In this document: piece by piece, positions 25,903-32,995 of the stretch
How the letters are laid out: each line of letters opens with the position of its first letter
How positions within the stretch are numbered: position 1 is the first letter of the stretch
NCBI RefSeq assembly: GCF_025913575.1
Contig: NZ_CP109785.1
Location: forward strand, 3,224,001-3,288,000
Length of the DNA: 64,000 bases
Direction: 5' to 3'
Source of the DNA: Halocatena marina
Lineage (GTDB): Archaea; Halobacteriota; Halobacteria; Halobacteriales; Haloarculaceae
Translations under genes and position numbers: made by a program
Notes under the pieces: model-generated
What the model was told of the DNA's origin: nothing
What the model saw: only the letters and a program-made list of their open reading frames with translations
The model's database searches: none

Positions 25903-26571
25903 CTACCGAAACACCACACCGAGGTCGTGCAGTTCCTCGTTGTTCATCGCGATGTTGATGAGCAACGGCGTAATTCCCTCGACTTCAGCAGCGTTGGCGA
26001 TACCGCCGCCATCGAGTGCACGCAGTCCGTCGATATCTGCTGCGAGAGACATGACGATCCCTTTCGCATCCGCATCGTCACCGAGGACGATTGTGTCCAA
26101 CTCGAACGTCACGTCGAGGTTTGCGAGCGTCCCCGCAGCGAGATTGTGGAACGCACCGATAACAGGGACGTCATCGGGAGCGGCGTTTGCAGCGAGTTCG
26201 ACGACACTTCCACCCGATGGACGGTTGTAGTGAAAGCCTGCGTCGTCACGCTTCATCCCAACGGCGGGCGAAACCAGCGTGGTATCCGAATCGATGCGGT
26301 CAGCAATTGCCTCGATGGTGTCCGCGAGATGATACGCTGGAACGGAGAGAACGACCACGTCCGCACGGTCAGCGGCCATCTCGTTTGCAAAGCCATTGAT
26401 AGAGACCTCAACGCCACGGCTTGCTAATTCCTCCTCGTATTCTGCGGCCTTCGTACGGGCCCGTTCGGGATCACGTGAACCGATGATGACCTCGTGTGGG
26501 GAGTCGCGTGCCCACCGCAGCGCAAGTCCTTCGCCGATATCACCGGTTCCGCCGCACAGTGCGATTCGCAT
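25903..26571 (-). CDS. npdG: F420-dependent NADP oxidoreductase
   Basis: This 222-residue NADPH:F420 oxidoreductase moves hydride between F420H2 and NADP. The N-terminal nucleotide fold MRIALCGGTGDIGEGLALRW and the arginine-containing loop IIGSRDPERA bind NADP. VVVLSVPAYH, SPAVGMKR and VIGAFHNLAAG follow as in the family. The length is normal. A TATA element (atttaatcat) lies about 29 nt upstream. The gene converges on cimA, with the two stop codons adjacent and no gap. The role in supplying reductant is inferred from family knowledge. Confidence 0.9.
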   Translation of the reverse strand: MRIALCGGTGDIGEGLALRWARDSPHEVIIGSRDPERARTKAAEYEEELASRGVEVSINGFANEMAADRADVVVLSVPAYHLADTIEAIADRIDSDTTLVSPAVGMKRDDAGFHYNRPSGGSVVELAANAAPDDVPVIGAFHNLAAGTLANLDVTFELDTIVLGDDADAKGIVMSLAADIDGLRALDGGGIANAAEVEGITPLLINIAMNNEELHDLGVVFR

Positions 26572-26728
26572 ACCAACATCTCGGTACCCAGATGATTAAA
26601 TTGATTGTGTAACCGGTGTCTATCGTACCGGATTCGACGATGGCTCATTCCCACACTCTTCTGTAGAACTGCGGAAAGCGTCTCCAGAAATATAATACTC
26701 GATAATTGATGCTTAGATATGCCATGAG

Positions 26729-27254
26729 TTAGTGTTCAACCTGCTGCATCGCTTGTTGAATCTGCGTCAACTCACCCGGTTGTAACTCGGCTTCGATTTC
26801 TTCGGGGGACCAGAACCGGACCGCTTGTACGTCTGCCCCGGCTTTCGGTTCCCCTGTCGTCTGGACTCGTGAGACGCCAAAGCAGACGCGAACCGTAGAG
26901 ACATCATACGGATCATCTACCTCGTCGTTCCACCCGCGAGTGGAGGTGAGGGTCAGATCGGTTGGAGAGACTGTTAGGTTTAATTCTTCTCTCAGTTCTC
27001 TTGTGGCAGCTTCGTCGGGAGATTCGCCATATTCGATCACGCCACCGGGAAGGGCCCATGTCCCCTGATACGGTGGGGATGCACGCTGGATCAGGAGGAC
27101 AGTCGCTTCCTTCCGTACGGCAACACCGGCACACGGACAGGGAACATGGAAGATATGAACTGTGCAGGTGGGACACGCGTTCTTTCCCATCGAACTGATC
27201 CAGCGTCAACTCTGTTCCACATCGCGGACAGAAACGTAGATTGAAAATAGACAT
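26729..27254 (-). pseudogene. NUDIX hydrolase with zinc ribbon, split by a frameshift
   Basis: The reading frame from the ATG at 27254 gives MSIFNLRFCPRCGTELTLDQ and FDGKER, the start of a zinc-ribbon NUDIX protein. The second Cys pair (ACPTC) and the whole NUDIX domain lie one frame over, from about 27190 down to 26729. The NUDIX box is intact: GGVIEYGESPDEAATRELRE followed by EL. One base too many, or two missing, between about 27175 and 27195 would explain it. The NUDIX part could still be made from an internal ATG at 27190 but would lack a complete zinc ribbon. A sequencing error is possible. Confidence 0.7.
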
Positions 27255-27612
27255 GTGCCGATATCGTGCCACAATATGATAGAACCACCCATTCTATTCG
27301 GAATATTACAACATACCGTCGCGTTCCGTAGCACTACATAAAAGCGCACTCCGCGCCTCAAATGCAGTCCGTGTTCGAGAACGCCAGAGCGGAGGAACCG
27401 GGATCTGACTGTTCCTACACCCCTGTTTCGAACACGTATCCCCAACGAACCATTCCGTCTGATTCGTGAATTGATACAAATGAGCCATCTATCCACTTCC
27501 TACCGAGATGAACGCAGTGAGACGTTCTTCTCACGTTCCCGTTGCGTCATTGCCGATTTCGGATAGGGAGACATGATTTTAAATACAATCAGATACAATT
27601 GAATGGTATAGG
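27255..27612. other. Intergenic region with a GNAT gene remnant and module promoter
   Basis: The region holds the NUDIX promoter side, a 16-codon acetyltransferase remnant (27415-27465, minus) and, close to 27574-27581, tttaaata as a TATA box for the plus-strand toxin-antitoxin module. I find no complete gene. Confidence 0.6.
27415..27465 (-). pseudogene. Remnant of the 3' end of a GNAT acetyltransferase gene
   Basis: Read on the minus strand, this encodes ESDGMVRWGYVFETGV and a stop. The intact GNAT gene at 28377-28796 ends ESNGMVRWGHVFETEIETH. The 44 bases at 27423-27466 and 28394-28437 are closely similar (for example ctgtttcgaacacgt is identical). The frame before the Glu does not match a GNAT protein. 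The two copies point the same way and bracket the toxin-antitoxin module. Confidence 0.7.
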
Positions 27613-27993
27613 ATGCCGATCAAGTTCGACACGTATCCAGCCGAAGGGACAAATCTCAGTCTTCGTACGGGGACAAACGCGTATGAGATACTCTCGTTCC
27701 TCGCAGAGCATCCCGACACTGGCTTCACTCCGAGCGAGCTTCACGAGGCAACCGGCGTCAAGCGCGGATCGGTCAGTCCAACGCTTGCTCGCCTCGAAGA
27801 CAACGGATTGGTGCGTCACAAAGGTGAATATTGGGCAATCGCGCCTGAAGACCGCCTTGGAGTGTACGCCGGGGTATTGCATAGCCTCGATGCGGTGCGC
27901 GAACAGTTTGCGGGCGATTATTACGACCGAAATCCTGATTGGGCAGATGATCTGCCGGACATTACCGAGGAGTCGGGGGACACTGACGAATGA
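27613..27993 (+). CDS. Winged-helix protein, probable antitoxin of a PemK pair
   Basis: This is a 126-residue MarR-like winged-helix protein. The recognition unit is FTPSELHEATGVKRGSVSPT followed by LARLEDNGLVRHKGEYWAI, including the wing. It starts 35 nt after a TATA-like tttaaata. The stop overlaps the next gene, a PemK-family toxin, by 4 nt (ATGA), so it is probably the antitoxin and autoregulator. This is an unusual antitoxin fold compared with bacterial MazE/PemI. The pair stands between two copies of a GNAT gene end. Confidence 0.8.
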   Translation: MPIKFDTYPAEGTNLSLRTGTNAYEILSFLAEHPDTGFTPSELHEATGVKRGSVSPTLARLEDNGLVRHKGEYWAIAPEDRLGVYAGVLHSLDAVREQFAGDYYDRNPDWADDLPDITEESGDTDE

Positions 27994-28325
27994 CCCATCC
28001 GCGGGGTGCGGTGGTGGTCGCTGACGACCCGTTCGGCCGGACACCCCGACGCCCGTATCTAATCGTCAGTGACGACCATCATCCGTTTGTGGGCATGCAA
28101 TACATCGCTATTGGCATCACCACGTCAAACTACGACGAGGCATTCCCAATCAGGGGTCATTTGACAGACGGGACACTCAAACGAGAGGCAGAAAGTCAGG
28201 CCGCGCCGTGGGCCGTTGTTACGCTCAAACACAGTAACATAACCAAACGGATTGCACAAATCGAGCAATCACTCATCGATACCGTCGCCCATGCGGCGGT
28301 CGGCTACCTCGGTCTCGAAGTATGA
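27990..28325 (+). CDS. PemK/MazF-family toxin
   Basis: This 111-residue protein has the PemK/MazF beta-barrel pattern: RGAVVVADDPFGRTPRRPYL, then MQYIAIGITTS and WAVVTLKHSNI. Family members are mRNA- or tRNA-cleaving endoribonucleases. The conserved Arg (in TPRRPYL) and Thr (in ITTS) expected at the active site are present. It is translationally coupled to the winged-helix gene upstream. The target sequence is unknown. Confidence 0.85.
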   Translation: MTHPRGAVVVADDPFGRTPRRPYLIVSDDHHPFVGMQYIAIGITTSNYDEAFPIRGHLTDGTLKREAESQAAPWAVVTLKHSNITKRIAQIEQSLIDTVAHAAVGYLGLEV

Positions 28326-28376
28326 ACCATGAGAGGAACTGCAGCACAGAGCCAGCGCAGATATTTTCGTGATAGT

Positions 28377-28796
28377 TCAGTGAGTCTCGATCTCTGTTTC
28401 GAACACGTGACCCCACCGAACCATTCCGTTCGATTCGTAGAACTGACGGGCTTCTTCGTTCCCAAGTCGTCCAGCCAACGCGACGTACTCACAGTCGTGC
28501 TCTCGCGCCCACTCCGCAACGAACGAGAGGAGTTGCGTCCCGTATCCGTTCGAGCGATGTGCTTCATCGATGACGAGGTCGTGGACCCACACGTGTCTCG
28601 TATGATGAAGGACTCGCTGAATTGAGATTCCGACGACTCCGACGAGCGTTCCGTCCACGTGTAGCCCGAACAGCCGATAGCCGTCTTCCTCGGCCCACGA
28701 TCGGATAAACGACGCATCGGCATCGGTCCACAACTGCTGGATGATTGGGATCGCTCGCTGGTACTCCTCGTCAGTCTCCAGTTCCCGGAGTTCCAT
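28377..28796 (-). CDS. GNAT-family N-acetyltransferase
   Basis: This 139-residue GNAT acetyltransferase would transfer acetyl from acetyl-CoA to an amine. Recognisable parts are the VHVDGTLVGVVGI-like strand (DGTLVGVVGISIQRV), the core VHDLVIDEAHRSNGYGTQLL with the acetyl-CoA loop, and the final ARQFYESNGMVRWGHVFETE. The length is normal and the gene looks intact. A copy of its last 44 bases occurs about 970 bp away on the other side of the toxin-antitoxin module. The substrate is unknown. Confidence 0.87.
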   Translation of the reverse strand: MELRELETDEEYQRAIPIIQQLWTDADASFIRSWAEEDGYRLFGLHVDGTLVGVVGISIQRVLHHTRHVWVHDLVIDEAHRSNGYGTQLLSFVAEWAREHDCEYVALAGRLGNEEARQFYESNGMVRWGHVFETEIETH

Positions 28797-28871
28797 GTGT
28801 TCCGCAGAGACGCGATCAACTCATGATCGTTGTGCTAGCCAGAGAAAGCATCTCAGCGCAAACGGGTAGCG

Positions 28872-29660
28872 CTACCGACCAACAAATTCCGGATCGTCGT
28901 CTCCGAAGAACGCTTCGTAGCCACGCTGGTAATCTTCAGTTTGGGCAGCTTGTGCAATGGTGTTCGTTTCGTCTGCAAGTTGCTGTGCAAGGTCACGGTC
29001 AAAGCTCTCGGTGAGCAGGCGCTTTGTTGCACTCAGCGCTACCGTTGGACCGTCTGCGAGTCGCTGGGCAACATCGTGAAGGTGCTGTTCGAACTCGTCG
29101 GCAGGGACGCTTTCGGTGACGAGACCGAGACTCACCGCGTGATCAGCGCCGATTGGTTCATCAAGCAGCGCAATTTCCTTTGCACGACGGAGACCGACGA
29201 GCCGTGGAAGGAGGAACGTCGCACCACCATCGCCCGTGAGTCCAATGCGAGGATACGCGAACTCGATGGATGCGTCCTCGTTCATCACGACGAGATCACC
29301 GGAAAGCGCTACTCCGACACCAGCACCCGCAGCGACAGCGTTAATACCGGTTACAATCGGCGTTTCGGCCTGATGGAGTTGGATCACGCTGTCGTGAAGC
29401 GTGGATGCGAGGCGGCGCAAGCGTGGAGCATCACTTGCGTCTCCGTCGAAAGCAGTGAGATCTGCACCAGAACAGAATGCCTCACTGTTGCCCGTCAGTG
29501 TGAGACACCGCACAGACGGATCGTCGCTCAGATCAGTAATGACAGTCAATAGCTCGTCCGCCATCGACATCGTAAGCGAGTTGAAGCGACTGGGACTGTC
29601 GAGCGTGATGTGCGCAATCGAACCGTCGTACTCGACGCGAATAGTCTCGTATTCGGACAT
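28872..29660 (-). CDS. Enoyl-CoA hydratase/isomerase family protein
   Basis: This 262-residue crotonase-fold protein acts on acyl-CoA thioesters. The CoA-binding segment is SEAFCSGADLTAFD and the oxyanion region AVAAGAGVGVALSGDLVVMN. FAYPRIGLTGDGGATFLLPR carries Asp/Gly where hydratases often have the second catalytic Glu, so activity could be hydratase, isomerase or another crotonase reaction. A TATA element (gttttatcac, 29682-29691) lies 27 nt upstream, and a palindrome fills the space between it and the ATG. No other fatty-acid gene is adjacent; MaoC is 3 kb away. Confidence 0.87.
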   Translation of the reverse strand: MSEYETIRVEYDGSIAHITLDSPSRFNSLTMSMADELLTVITDLSDDPSVRCLTLTGNSEAFCSGADLTAFDGDASDAPRLRRLASTLHDSVIQLHQAETPIVTGINAVAAGAGVGVALSGDLVVMNEDASIEFAYPRIGLTGDGGATFLLPRLVGLRRAKEIALLDEPIGADHAVSLGLVTESVPADEFEQHLHDVAQRLADGPTVALSATKRLLTESFDRDLAQQLADETNTIAQAAQTEDYQRGYEAFFGDDDPEFVGR

Positions 29661-29680
29661 GGTGATTGTACAATATCACC
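29661..29680. promoter_or_regulatory. Palindrome between TATA box and start codon, operator candidate
   Basis: The arms ggtgat (29661-29666) and atcacc (29675-29680) surround tgtacaat. The element lies between the minus-strand TATA box at 29682-29691 and the enoyl-CoA hydratase ATG at 29660, exactly where a bound repressor would block transcription start. Confidence 0.5.
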
Positions 29681-29972
29681 TGTGATAAAACAACTGGGAT
29701 AGATTGTATATTATATGATATGAAAATATAGCTACAGTGTATTTTTGTAATAACACGATAGGGAGCGAGTCATCTACTCATTCATCAAGAATACTGCTCC
29801 CTGCTGTGTCTGAGGCACTTCCAGACAGATATTTTAAACGTCAAGGAAATAATCTATAGGACTGTTGTGCAGTTCTCACAGATAGTGTGGTTCGCACAGA
29901 GAACCATCGGCAGTACAACCGTCGTCCGGTCGATGGGAGACACTTAACCGTCCGCCAGTCGAACAACGGGGT
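29681..29972. other. AT-rich divergent intergenic region
   Basis: The region separates the enoyl-CoA hydratase and eif1A genes. It contains the hydratase TATA box and, at 29940-29948, cacttaacc, a TATA-like element about 29 nt before the eif1A ATG. The part at 29695-29760 is strongly A/T-rich. I see no gene. Confidence 0.6.
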
Positions 29973-30263
29973 ATGAGCGACAGTGGGAGCCGCAAAAGTT
30001 TGCGAATGCCCGACGATGACGAAGTGTTTGCAATCGTGACGAACATGCTCGGAGCGAATCGGGTGAGTGTACGATGCATGGACGGGAAAGAGCGAACAGC
30101 ACGTATCCCAGGGCGAATGCAAAAACGAATCTGGATCCGGGAGGACGATGTCGTTCTCGTCGAGCCGTGGGATTGGCAGGACGAAAAGGCAGACATAGCA
30201 TGGCGCTACAGCAAACAGGACGCTGATCAGTTGCGGCGGGAGGGACATATTCAAAGCGGTTAG
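29973..30263 (+). CDS. eif1A: Translation initiation factor aIF1A
   Basis: This 96-residue S1/OB-fold initiation factor 1A binds the A site of the small ribosomal subunit. Core motifs are [40 protein letters not shown] and [16 protein letters not shown]. Compared with a normal aIF1A it is complete. A TATA-like box is centred 29 nt upstream. It precedes rio1 and the KH protein, a translation and ribosome-maturation group, but with a 420-bp gap that holds a doubtful ORF. Confidence 0.95.
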   Translation: MSDSGSRKSLRMPDDDEVFAIVTNMLGANRVSVRCMDGKERTARIPGRMQKRIWIREDDVVLVEPWDWQDEKADIAWRYSKQDADQLRREGHIQSG

Positions 30264-30264
30264 C

Positions 30265-30687
30265 ATGTCCACAACCAACACCCGGAGAGCCATTCTCTTC
30301 TCCCAATACGACTGGCTCACTGGGGTAGATATCGCCAGAACCAGTAGCACGAGCAAAAACGCCACACACGATTGTTTCGGTGCGGTGTCGAGACGGACCG
30401 GGACATCGGTCGCTACCGACAGACGAGTCCGAACCGAAACGCCAATCGCGGAGTACGCCGCTCATCCCACTCAACGGCTCGAAACCACGACCGATAGCGT
30501 CTATTCTGTTGAAAGGACTCAGACAAGAACGCAATCTAGCTATAAGGCTGCCAATCGCTGTGCGTTCGAGCATCAACAGCGCGTTGTGTTTAGACCACAA
30601 GCAGCGCGAGGAGATTCACTGAGAAGGAGCGGCTCAGACACAGCACAAGCAAGAGCAGCACTCACAACGGCGGAGGGTGACCCATGA
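30265..30687 (+). CDS. Doubtful 140-codon ORF between eif1A and rio1
   Basis: An ATG lies one base after the eif1A stop and the stop codon overlaps the rio1 start (ATGA), which is the spacing of an operon gene. The protein (MSTTNTRRAILFSQYDWLTG...) is Arg/Thr/Ser-rich and poor in Asp and Glu, uses AGA often, and has no recognisable domain. That is unlike its neighbours. It may be a recently arisen or transferred gene, or a long leader of rio1 that happens to be open. I cannot assign a function. Confidence 0.3.
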   Translation: MSTTNTRRAILFSQYDWLTGVDIARTSSTSKNATHDCFGAVSRRTGTSVATDRRVRTETPIAEYAAHPTQRLETTTDSVYSVERTQTRTQSSYKAANRCAFEHQQRVVFRPQAARGDSLRRSGSDTAQARAALTTAEGDP

Positions 30688-31541
30688 CCGAGGAGTACGG
30701 TTTGCTCGACATGGACGCGAGTGATGAGCCGGGCGATGAGTGGAAAGAAATCGATGTCGAGGACACGGCTGCCGATCGCATTGCTCGCAAGCAGGACCGC
30801 GAATTCCTCTCATTCCGCAAGCGCATCAAGGACGCAGATCAGTTCAAGGTCGAAGAATCGGTATTCGACGATGCGACGTTCGCGGCGATCTACAAACTCG
30901 TTCAGGATGGATACATCGAGGCGTTCGGTGGGCCGGTCTCGACGGGAAAAGAGGCGTCGGTGTACTCCGCGCTCGGGGCGGAGGATACGGTCGCCGTCAA
31001 GATCTATCGCATCAATGCGAGCGATTTCCAACACATGCGAGCGTATCTCGACGGCGATCCTCGCTTTTCGGGAATTGGGAGTGATAAGAGCAAAGTCGTT
31101 CTCGCATGGGTTAGAAAGGAGTTCGCCAACCTTCAGCGCGCACAGGAAGCAGGAGTGAACGTCCCCGAACCGATCACGACCGAGCGTAACGTTCTCGTAA
31201 TGGAGTACGTCGGTGACGAGCAGGGTCGTGCGCGGCGACTCATCGAAGTGGAGATCGAAAATCCGGAGACAGCATTCGAGGTTGTCCGGGAGTACACCCG
31301 TCGACTCTACGACGCTGGGCTCGTCCACGGTGATCTGAGCGAGTACAACATCGTCGTCCACGATGGACAGTTATACGTGATTGATCTCGGACAGGCAGTG
31401 ACCGTCCATCACCCAAACAGCCGCGAATTCCTCGAACGCGACTGCCGAAACGTCGCGCGCTTTTTCTCACAACAAGGGGTAGACGTGACGACCACAGAAC
31501 TACTCGATTATGTGCTCGGAAATGTGAAACCCAAACAGTAG
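30684..31541 (+). CDS. rio1: RIO-type serine/threonine kinase Rio1
   Basis: This 285-residue RIO kinase has the ATP-loop region VSTGKEASVYSALG (85-98), a Lys in VAVKIYRI, the catalytic loop VHGDLSEYNIVV with Asp217 and Asn222, and the metal-binding VIDLGQAV with Asp234. Archaeal Rio1 takes part in maturation of the small ribosomal subunit. The N-terminal 50 residues are acidic and charged. It comes before a Dim2-like KH protein that acts in the same process. The start overlaps the stop of the preceding doubtful ORF. Confidence 0.95.
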   Translation: MTEEYGLLDMDASDEPGDEWKEIDVEDTAADRIARKQDREFLSFRKRIKDADQFKVEESVFDDATFAAIYKLVQDGYIEAFGGPVSTGKEASVYSALGAEDTVAVKIYRINASDFQHMRAYLDGDPRFSGIGSDKSKVVLAWVRKEFANLQRAQEAGVNVPEPITTERNVLVMEYVGDEQGRARRLIEVEIENPETAFEVVREYTRRLYDAGLVHGDLSEYNIVVHDGQLYVIDLGQAVTVHHPNSREFLERDCRNVARFFSQQGVDVTTTELLDYVLGNVKPKQ

Positions 31542-31757
31542 CACAACGCCGCTTGGAGAGTGATGATAGACATCATCAATCATGAAAATGACACCAAAGC
31601 ACATACACGGAGAGGCCACACAGACAGTACTCTGATTGGCCGGTTCGAATAGAACCAGATCTGGTCAGTCGTGGCGCACGCTTTGAAACAAAAATAGCCT
31701 AGTTATCTACCCACACGATGGCGAAGGCTTGAAAGGTGGTCCTGTTTTAGTAGTGGT

Positions 31758-32306
31758 ATGCAGCACGTGACGATTCCGCAGGACCGCATCGGCGTGCTCG
31801 TCGGTGAGGGAGGCGAAACGATGCGGGAGATCGAGTCGAAGGCTGAAGTCCGACTCGACATCGATTCTGAGACTGGGTCGGTCGCTGTCGAAACCGTTGG
31901 CGATCCAATTCTCGGGTTGAAAGGTCCAGAGATTGTCAAAGCTATTGGACGTGGATTTCGACCCGACGACGCTCTACGGTTGCTCGACAACGACGTGATG
32001 ATGCTCGAGATTGTGGATATCGACGCCGCCGCGCGCAACAAGAACGATCTCCGTCGACAGAAAGGCCGACTCATCGGTGAGAACGGTCGCACACGCGAGT
32101 TGATGGAAGAACTTACCGGTGCATCGGTCGTCATTTACGGCTCGACGCTGGGGATCATCGGCCGACCGAACGAAGTGTCGGCTGTTCGCCGCGCCGCGGA
32201 GATGATTCTCGATGGGTCACCTCACGGCTCGGTCTACTCGTTCCTCGAACGACGCCGCACCGAAATGAAACAACAGGAGTTGAGTTATCACGAATTCCCT
32301 GGCTGA
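31758..32306 (+). CDS. KH-domain RNA-binding protein, Dim2/Pno1-like
   Basis: This 182-residue protein has two KH domains. The first has the G-x-x-G loop GEGGETMREIESKAEVRL, and the second has GRLIGENGRTRELMEELTGA. It ends RRRTEMKQQELSYHEFPG, the archaeal version of Dim2/Pno1. Such proteins bind the 3' region of small-subunit rRNA and aIF2-alpha in pre-rRNA processing. The position after rio1 supports this. About 215 bp separate them, so it may have its own promoter. Confidence 0.9.
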   Translation: MQHVTIPQDRIGVLVGEGGETMREIESKAEVRLDIDSETGSVAVETVGDPILGLKGPEIVKAIGRGFRPDDALRLLDNDVMMLEIVDIDAAARNKNDLRRQKGRLIGENGRTRELMEELTGASVVIYGSTLGIIGRPNEVSAVRRAAEMILDGSPHGSVYSFLERRRTEMKQQELSYHEFPG

Positions 32307-32466
32307 ACCAAACTCCGGGAGATACTACCGCATCGAGTGACGCTAAATTGGCCCGTCGGCTCTCGTGAGCTGTGCTGATACCTGCTGGAGACGGGTTATT
32401 TTCATTCTTTGGTTCAGAAAAACTCTCGGTCGATACATACTTACATTCGAGATTTGATGTAAGGCC

Positions 32467-32940
32467 ATGCCGTACAGCTACGAGCCGCATTATTTCGAGG
32501 ACATGGAAGTGGGAAAGACGTTCGAGAGCGCTGGTCGGACGGTAACCGAGACCGACTTCGTGGTACACTCGATGCTCACTGGAGATTGGACCGAACTACA
32601 CACGAACAAGGAGTACGCCCGCGACGGCCCGTACGGCGAGCGTATCGCTCACGGTCCGATGACGTTTATCATCGCCACTGGTCTCGTCCAGCGCAGCGGC
32701 TTCGTCGAGCGAACCGTCATCGCCTTCCTTGGAATGAACTACATGGATATTCCAAACCCGCTGTTTATCGGTGATACGCTCACCGCGACGTTCGAAGTGA
32801 CCGAAAAGCGCGAGCTGAACAGTCGAGACGATGCTGGGCTCGTCGTCATCGACGCTGACGTGCGAAATCAAGACGATGAAGCAGTGTTCGCGGGAGATAT
32901 GAAGTTCCTCTTCAAACGAACGGAAGAACACGAATCGTAA
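32467..32940 (+). CDS. MaoC-family hot-dog dehydratase
   Basis: This 157-residue MaoC-like protein would hydrate or dehydrate a 2-enoyl-CoA. It begins with MPYSYEPHYFEDMEVGKTFE. The hydratase-2 type motif follows as VHSMLTGDWTELHTNKEYA with Asp, then IAHGPMTFIIATGL with His. A TATA-like element (tacttaca, 32438-32445) lies about 26 nt upstream, so the mRNA is leaderless. It lies between the KH protein and a sodium-dependent transporter, without a pathway context. Confidence 0.88.
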   Translation: MPYSYEPHYFEDMEVGKTFESAGRTVTETDFVVHSMLTGDWTELHTNKEYARDGPYGERIAHGPMTFIIATGLVQRSGFVERTVIAFLGMNYMDIPNPLFIGDTLTATFEVTEKRELNSRDDAGLVVIDADVRNQDDEAVFAGDMKFLFKRTEEHES

Positions 32941-32995
32941 ACGCGCGTTGGGTCCACCGTTACTACTTTGCAAGTGGTGTGTTATACCGTGTCTC

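Noticed and set aside
29944..30600. 218-codon minus-strand ORF antisense to eif1A and the following gap
   Set aside because: It runs opposite aIF1A, is Arg/Ser/Cys-rich rather than acidic, and has no recognisable domain; it is a shadow of the other strand.
31630..31660. ggttcgaat element between rio1 and the KH gene, considered as a tRNA T-loop
   Set aside because: The flanking bases do not form a 5-bp T-stem, and no acceptor or anticodon arm can be drawn around it.
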